Source: Sisyra terminalis
Taxonomy: Eukaryota > Arthropoda > Insecta > Neuroptera > Sisyridae
NCBI GenBank assembly: GCA_958496175.1
Contig: OY292278.1
Coordinates: 8,060,001-8,124,000, forward strand
DNA length: 64,000 nucleotides
Direction: 5' to 3'
A program made the translations under genes and the position numbers. Numbering within the stretch: the stretch's first letter is position 1; each line of letters opens with the position of its first letter. Below, piece by piece: positions 57,800 through 64,000 of this stretch. The notes beneath the pieces were generated by a model that saw nothing but the letters and a program-made list of their open reading frames with translations, was not told where the DNA came from and did not search any database.

Positions 57800-58570
57800 A
57801 TAATATACATCTCAACAATCTGAACCATGCACAATTAAGAATGTCCTCAAAAATTAATTATTAGTTAATGGATTTACATCCTTAAAGTCCATATTCCTGC
57901 TAAAAATTAAATAATATTGAGTATGAACACAGTTCTTTTCGATTGATAATTGTAAGTATTGTAAGATTTAAAGTTTCAAAAAAGTGCCATTTATGTTACA
58001 TATTTTATTGCAAGAAACTGTTTTTTTTTTTGGATTCTTTTAATTTTCTCTTTTTGTTGGTTTCGTTAATGTAGGCCATTAAATTATTTTTAGATCTGAG
58101 AAATTTTTCGTAATCCACTTTGTTAACATCCAGTTAGACAAAAAAAAAAACCAACAACAACAAAAGGTCAATGGCAATTGTTGCCAGATGTGAAAGTGCA
58201 GTGAAGTTCTCAAGTTTAACAATCAAAGAAATTTTGTTGATCTTCCAAAATATGGAAGTACTTGGGTAATTACTTGGGAAAATGATTGATTTGTTGAAGA
58301 ATTACTCGTCTACACTCTCTGGACAATAAAATTTTCGATTGATTACACAGGCCCGGACTTCAAAATTGTGAGGTCTACATAAAATATTTTACAAAATTGA
58401 GGAAAAGCTTTTCTTCTTGCTTTTTTTTTTGGTAATTTGAATTCTGAACTAGTAAACAGAAAAATCAATCATTGGAAGATTAAAGAAGATATCAAGTTTT
58501 ATTGTATTTCTTAATATAAACTAATGATCTCCCCTCCCCCGTTTATTTTCATTTAAATAAGAGAACTTAA
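57800..58570. other. Zasp52 intron sequence, nothing recognised
   Basis: AT-rich with A and T homopolymers (58020, 58140). Confidence 0.45.
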
Positions 58571-58575
58571 ATAAT

Positions 58576-58745
58576 AATTTTTAGATTTATCCTCGTTATT
58601 TTGGAATTTTGTAACTATCGAAAAAATAAATATAAAGAAATGAACAATATAAATTCTTGAAGGGAATTTAAAGCTCTACAAAAAAGGTCTACAGACGTTT
58701 TTACATAAAATCACTTTTTCAAAAGTTATTCACAATTAAAGTTGG
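58576..58745. mobile_element. Family B internal fragment, close copy of 57205-57373
   Basis: About 170 bp from ATAATTTTTAGATTTATCCT to CACAATTAAAGTTG with only a handful of differences from copy 3. It shares the private variant GGTCTACAGACG, so it is a local duplicate of copy 3 and not an independent insertion. Confidence 0.85.
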
Positions 58746-58882
58746 TTAGTAATATTTCTTATTATTTTACCAAGCCATTTCTTTCTGTTATATTGTCGAT
58801 TGTCACCAAATTCGACGTATTTTAAAGACTGCACATAATATTGTATTTTTTTAATAGATATTAAATAGAAGTTTGGCTATAC

Positions 58883-59036
58883 CAAGGTTTATAAAATACA
58901 CAGGTGGCCTCATGCGCTACGTGACGTAACCAGAAGAAATTCGTACATATCTTCAGACTGATTCAAATTTCAAAATTCTTCGTATGACGTCATTTTTTTT
59001 TTCTAATGGGGCAACCTGTGTAATTTATAAACCTTG
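58883..59036. mobile_element. MITE with 9-bp target duplication (154 bp)
   Basis: Ends CAAGGTTTATAAAATACACAGG and its complement (last arm CCTGTGTAATTTATAAACCTTG is imperfect). Perfect 9-bp target duplication TGGCTATAC (58874-58882 and 59037-59045). The 9-bp size points to a Mutator-like source. Non-coding. Confidence 0.9.
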
Positions 59037-59049
59037 TGGCTATACTTCG

Positions 59050-60105
59050 ATTCATACAACAAGAACGTAATGCGTTGTAATAATTTCTGTTCAATTTTTT
59101 TCGACTTAAAAAACGGTGGACTCATATCATCGATTATTTTGCGTGGGATTTTTCCAAGATTTTCCATAAAAATCACTGAGACTGAACGTTGAAAACGTTC
59201 AAAACTCTTAAGTTTCCAGCTCAATGAGTCTGCCAAACGAGAGCACATTGTAGTTCCCATAGTTGAGCCAAACAAAAAGTAAAAGTGAACCACAAAAATA
59301 AGCCAAAATCACTCAACACGATTATCATTTGAGACCACAAATATTTCCAATCATCGATCGATCATTCTCGACTGACAAGTGGTGGTAGAAGACAAATTCC
59401 ATCGTCTTCGACTCGTCTTCGAAATTGGAGTGCCACTTTTGCACAGCACACAGGAAATTCGAAACCTTTTACGTTTCGCAAATGAGAGAATACATAACGC
59501 AAAAGTAACGATCTCCGTATTATAAAAATAATCTTTTCAAGAATAAACGGCGAGTTCATGTGGCTCTTTCGGTGAGTGGGATGGCCGTTTGCTTGTTGGC
59601 TCCAACAATAAAAATGTGTATATTTATCGCGGAGATTTAGGGTCCTGTTTGCCAACATCTGCCACCACAATGTCTATTTATTATAACTTTGAAATCATCC
59701 ACACTCACCACTGTTCAACTGATGCAAAAATACCGAAAGACCAAAAAACCACGCGAAAAATTTCTATTTATTGAAGTACGATTATTGATCCATGAGGGAT
59801 TTATTGGAGATTTTTCATTAGTAGATTATAGTTCATCAGCTGATGTATCTATTAGAATAAAGACAGAACCATTTTTAATGATTTGGAGGACCTAGATAAT
59901 TTTTAAATGTAAGACTAAAGAAGAAGCGGAAAAAATCTTACAAATAATTATTTTCATTTATTTTACAACGATATTTTCCTGTTTGACCAAAGAAATAGTA
60001 TTCATTCGAAAAAACTTTTTCTACTCTACAAAACTGAGCTTACCACTTTTCGGAGTGATTTAATTTTTTGCTACTTTTGAGGCTTAAAAATTGAATATCC
60101 CGAAG
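59050..60105. other. Zasp52 intron sequence with a GC-richer patch (59345-59680)
   Basis: The patch is less AT-rich and has direct CATCGTCTTCGACTCGTCTT-type repeats. Open frames on both strands look compositional. Near 59765-59800 a short match to the 53606-54650 repeat occurs (ATTGATCCATGAGGGATTTA). No gene called. Confidence 0.35.
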
Positions 60106-60110
60106 GTAAA

Positions 60111-60780
60111 AAGCTTCATTTTTTTTCGCTTTATATCAAAAACAAAAAGCTGCTAAAGCAACTTGGGATCTTTACAACGTATACGGAGAAAGTATCATTG
60201 GCAAGCCTACAGCATGGGGAAGGATTATAAGGTTTAAAAATCACAATTTTGACGTCAACGACAAGCCTAGTAGTGGAAGACTTTCAAGATTCGGCAAAAA
60301 GCGCCTCAAAGCTCTTTTAAAGAAGAATGATCCTCAAATAAATCGTAGTTTGAACGAAAAAATTTTCTGTGATCATATAGTGATTTCCAATTATCTTTAT
60401 TCTACTCTAATCAATATGGAAAATCGCCGTTAAATTGCATCTCAATCTCGAGCAATTCATATCTTCGACAGCATTTTATGTATTTTTGTACCAAATCGTC
60501 ATGGGAAATGAAAAATGATGCCCATATGTCAACATGGAGTAAAGAAAGGAGTAGGTGACTCTAAAAGATATGCAAAAATCCAGACCTCCATCTAAAGAAA
60601 ACCATGATCTACGTTTGGTGAGACTAGGAAGGCATGGTACACTGGAAAATGTTCCATAGGAATTCCACGGTCAACCAAAAACTTTACACAGCCCAGCTTA
60701 ATATATTCAATGTTATCACTACGTATTACTACTATTCCCCAACCTAATAGATTGGTCCATTGGGAAAAAAACGGTGTGTG
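60111..60780 (+). pseudogene. Mariner transposase remnant
   Basis: The frame at 60147-60430 reads KAAKATWDLYNVYGESIIGK, then TAWGRIIRFKNHNFDVNDKP and SSGRLSRF. This is the N-terminal helix-turn-helix DNA-binding domain of mariner transposases (usual form ...WFxRFxxGxFDxxDxxRSGRP). Downstream, near 60600-60650, TMIYVW, stop, EGMVHWKMF matches the mariner VWWDWxGxxH block around the second catalytic Asp, which is lost here. Several stops; terminal repeats not found. Confidence 0.8.
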
Positions 60781-60787
60781 AACTAAT

Positions 60788-60840
60788 TAGACTGGGCCAA
60801 AAAAATCGAATAATTTTTTTTGGAAAAGTATATTCAATCT
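60788..60840. mobile_element. Solo left end of a family B foldback element
   Basis: TAGACTGGGCCAAAAAAATC followed by a T run and GGAAAAGTATAT, matching the outer 50 bp of family B; the sequence then departs. Confidence 0.75.
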
Positions 60841-60844
60841 TAAA

Positions 60845-62280
60845 ATTATCTAAGAGAAGAATTTTATCAAAAGTTTTGGACTTTTGTTAGTCGATTTTAA
60901 GTATAAAAGAATATATTTTATGGCCATTTTTTCCATTATTTATACAAGTAGTACAAAAACTCTGAATCCAAGAAGTATTTGCCGTTCAATTTTCTGAGTA
61001 ATCCAAGAATAAATCGATCGAAAAAATGCGGTTTCAAAGATGTTTCTCAACCGTTTCACGAGAGTATTTGGTCGGCCTATTCTAATTGATTGCAATTAGT
61101 GTCATAAATGCTTCACGGATCAGAAAAAAAGGCGGTGAGAAATCCGCGTTTTTGTTGTGGTGGTGATTAACGTTCGATTTCATCGCACGTTAACGAGCCA
61201 ATTTTCAATTAAATGCAACCTATCAATCTGTGACTAATTGTAAAATAAACACGCTATATTGAATCACAAATGCAAACGATGTGGAGAAAATTGGAAAAAA
61301 CGTATGGGGAAAGTTGGTTCCTTTCACTTGGGGGTGCAATCAAGCGTTTATGCAAAAATTTCCGAAACTTAAAGGCACCTATTTGGTGTGGAAGGTTACG
61401 TGATTTCAATGCTGGATTAGGGCAATTATAAAAAGAGATAGAACTTGTTTTCATAGAGACCCATTAAAGATGATAATCTCTTGGAAAGATGAAGGAAATC
61501 CGACTTTCAATAGTAAAGCAGAGAAAGAATAAGCAGCCCTTCAAATTTTATGAAGACTTCAAAAAATGGATCGATTTCTGAACAAAAAATTTGATTTAAA
61601 AGAAACCCTTTTGTTATCTCAATGATGGTAAAAAGTGTTACCTAGCGATGGACAGTACTTTAAGAAAAAAAATTTCCACACTTTTTTTCCATAAAGCTTT
61701 GAAAACCCTCTAAAATTATTTGTATACCAAACATTAGACTCTTACTTTCTTCAAAGAAACCAATCCATAGATTTGGTCGCCATAATCTTTGGTGAAATGT
61801 ATCATAAAAACCTAAAGTTGTTGAAGAGGAACGCCTCAATATTCCTTAAGGAAGCAAAAAATAATAAGGATTGCTAATAACAATCGCAACAAGACCTGTT
61901 GATAATTCTTAAGGGTCTTTTCATGGTTTTTACGATTAATGTGGACTTGGAAAAATTAACTAATAGATCCATTGATTACCTAATATTATACTCTTTATGT
62001 CAAAGAAACCATTTATTACCACAATCTTATAAAATGTACATTAAAAAGTTATTCAAGGGCAACGCTTCAACGTTCGCTAAGAAAGCAAGAGGTATTAAGG
62101 GTTGCGAATAATAATCGCAACAGGACCTGTTGAGAATTTTTAAGGATCTTTCCTTGGTTTTCACGATGAATTTCCATTTTCAGACTTAGAAAGAATAACT
62201 AATAGTTACACTGAAACATTAATACGATACAATGTAGAAATAAACTTACTACAAGCAGAGAAGATTCAAGAGTTTATTAT
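60845..62280. other. Zasp52 intron sequence with a direct repeat
   Basis: GAATAATAATCGCAACAGGA near 62105 repeats a GATTGCTAATAACAATCGCAACAAGA region near 61870, with further similarity around both (CTTTCTTCAAAGAAACCA, AAGGGTCTTTT/AAGGATCTTTC), so there is a diverged duplication of about 230-300 bp. A GC-richer patch at 61120-61400 may be regulatory. Confidence 0.45.
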
Positions 62281-62283
62281 ATA

Positions 62284-63438
62284 CTAGTAGTTGCCCGTTG
62301 CATTCGCAACTAAAGGTTTTATATCAATAAAATGCTTAATATGAGATAATGTAGTTAATCAACAATCTAAATTTTAAATTTAATAATCAAAGTATTGTTA
62401 ATATAAAAAAAAAGTTTATCTAAAATTATATTAAGAAATAAAATATAAGTGTTTTTTTTTATATCATTTTAATTACATTTTTAATAACATTATTTCACTA
62501 AATTAGTATGAAAGTTTAATACTTATGTAGTACTTATACCAAATAGGCGATTTTAAATTTTTGTTCGTTTTTCAACAATCAAACTTTTTAAAATCTATTT
62601 TTTTATGAACCAATGGTTCTGATCTGGAGTAATTATATATTCGGCTGAAAAGCATTAAGGGAGCAATTTTTTGCCATATATATTTCACTGTCAATTCAAA
62701 TATAAAATCTTCGATACTAACTTTTTTTCGGTATTTAGAACAATTTGAAAACCAATTATTCTTATTGAAAATAAATAAAATATTCGAATTTACTTCCACG
62801 CTTTCCACCTATTTCCAACAGTTTTGTATGTACAACGTCCAAATGTAAGAAATCGAATAGCTTTTTAGTCATTTTAACTAACATAAAGAAGGTCATTATT
62901 TTTTTTCGTTTTACATTGTATTTTCAAATATAAGTGCACATTTGTGTCGATGAAATTTGGAAAGTGTTTTCCTTATACGATGCAGATATATAATAAGAAA
63001 GGGTTTTTGAAAATTCCTCCCCTAAACGAGTGAAAATCGGTAGCAAAGTTTGTACGGGATAACGTGCAATAAAAAATCGAAATTTCAAATTTAATAATTA
63101 ATCAAAGTCCTTTAAAAGCGAAACGTTATTACGGCTTAATATAAAACAAAGTTGATTTATTATTAAAAACAAAAATTTGGGTCTGCTTAAAATTTTAAAC
63201 TCTGATAAGTAGATATATCTGAAAATGGTTAAGTTTAAGTTTATAAGTGAGAATTATGTTTTTTGACTTTCACATATTGTAAACCTGAAAATCCAAAATA
63301 CGTATTCACAAATAAATACATTAGTGAGTGAGTATCTCTTCCAACGTTTTGAATGCGTAAGTGGGGATAACAGAGCACATGCGTATAGTTTATTCTGCAC
63401 GGACTGCACGGACGCACGATATTCAATTTATATATAAG
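62284..63438. other. Unclassified repeat-like segment
   Basis: Starts TATACTAGTAGTTGCCCGTT and ends in TTTATATATAAGAAGG beside a hAT fragment; contains AATTCCTCCCCTAAACGAG. The style (CTAGTAGTTGCCCG head) resembles heads of common insect interspersed repeats, but I cannot assign it to a class. Confidence 0.25.
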
Positions 63439-63887
63439 AAGGTCGGGCCTACCAACTGACTAAATAATAATTATATTTGCAATTTTTCCTAGCCTTAGTT
63501 TTCGAAAAAGAATCGATCAATGACTTCGTTTAAATCCAGGCTTGATGCGGTTTTGTTTTCAATTGCTATTTGCGTTAAATATCGGAATCGAATTTGGCCC
63601 ATATTATTTCTTAAATAATTTTTTATAATTTTAATTTGCTTAATGGCCTTTCAGCTGCTGCAGAAGTGACAGGAATTGTAAAGAATAATAACATTGCTAT
63701 AAATACTTCCGATAAGTCGCATTTTAGCACTCCATATTTGCTCATTATTTCCCTACATAATTGGTAAACTTCCAACTGAATCTCCAAAAGTTCAGTTCGA
63801 TCGAGATTTCTGGTAAGGATTCGAGGGCCCCCTGAGCTTGAGGGCCCCGGGGCACTGCCCCGCCTAGCCCCTAAGTAGCTATGCCAC
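63439..63887 (-). mobile_element. hAT element fragment with transposase tail, CAGTGGC family
   Basis: On the - strand it starts CAGTGGCATAGCTACTTAGG at 63887 and runs through AGTGCCCCGGGGCCCTCAAG and the transposase tail (readable pieces of the C-terminal dimerisation region) to GTCAGTTGGTAGGCCCGACC. It parallels the copy at 56312-57003 but lacks the opposite end. The final 110 bases of the window show nothing recognisable. Confidence 0.8.
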
Positions 63888-64000
63888 TGACAAGTTGATA
63901 TTGCTCAATACAAAGGAAAAATGTTTTGATTCTTGAGAAGAAATGAAAATTTTATTCTAAAAGAAAACAAAGAAGAAAACTGTAGTTTTAAACACCCAAA

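Noticed and set aside
59362..59670. 102-codon - strand frame
   Set aside because: Open frames overlap on the + strand too; compositional, no domain.
62284..63438. Helitron call
   Set aside because: No 5' TC / 3' CTRR with a hairpin could be shown; left unclassified.
47700..64000. Second PDZ exon of Zasp52
   Set aside because: Looked for a phase 0 exon encoding the usual GSLAxxAGLxxGD continuation and did not find it; a profile search should settle this.

Overview
The window is AT-rich insect nuclear DNA, with spliced genes on the + strand and many decayed DNA transposons and long palindromic elements. The two PDZ genes at the right are recognisable as the insect Zasp (Alp/Enigma-like) muscle Z-disc family. 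Beetle origin is only a guess from gene style; nothing in the sequence fixes the species.

Region by region. (1) 1-4440 and 12800-17380 are two same-oriented satellite arrays, 14 monomers each of about 290 bp, sharing a non-repetitive downstream flank. The 8.4 kb between them has no convincing gene, only exon-like pieces, a promoter-like island (10640-11420) and small tandem duplications. (2) 18150-29815 holds three + strand genes for secreted, Asn/Ser/Thr-rich proteins of one family, built on a repeat with the core RPxNVxQVxVDRFSNRN. Genes 1 and 2 are intronless, have nearly the same TATA promoter and share a C-terminal domain; gene 3 is longer and has four close repeats. I do not recognise the family. 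(3) 34033-43561 is Zasp66, reconstructed by splice phase as 12 exons plus an alternative two-exon cassette that replaces exon 10. (4) 47594-47698 is the first coding exon of a second Zasp gene, best matched to Zasp52; its next exon was not found in the remaining 16 kb, so this looks like a very long first intron. (5) The rest is intergenic or intronic: several families of foldback elements with 8-9 bp target duplications, hAT fragments with CAGTGGCGTAGC ends, two dead mariners, a Harbinger-like foldback and small MITEs.

The most notable points: a 12-bp palindrome unchanged in all 28 satellite monomers; near-identical satellite blocks next to flanks about 11% diverged; a cassette exon choice in Zasp66 set by reading phase; an about 44-bp element shared by the Zasp52 upstream region and a Zasp66 intron; a shared promoter in the secreted-protein cluster; and foldback families with different ends that share the same internal motifs.
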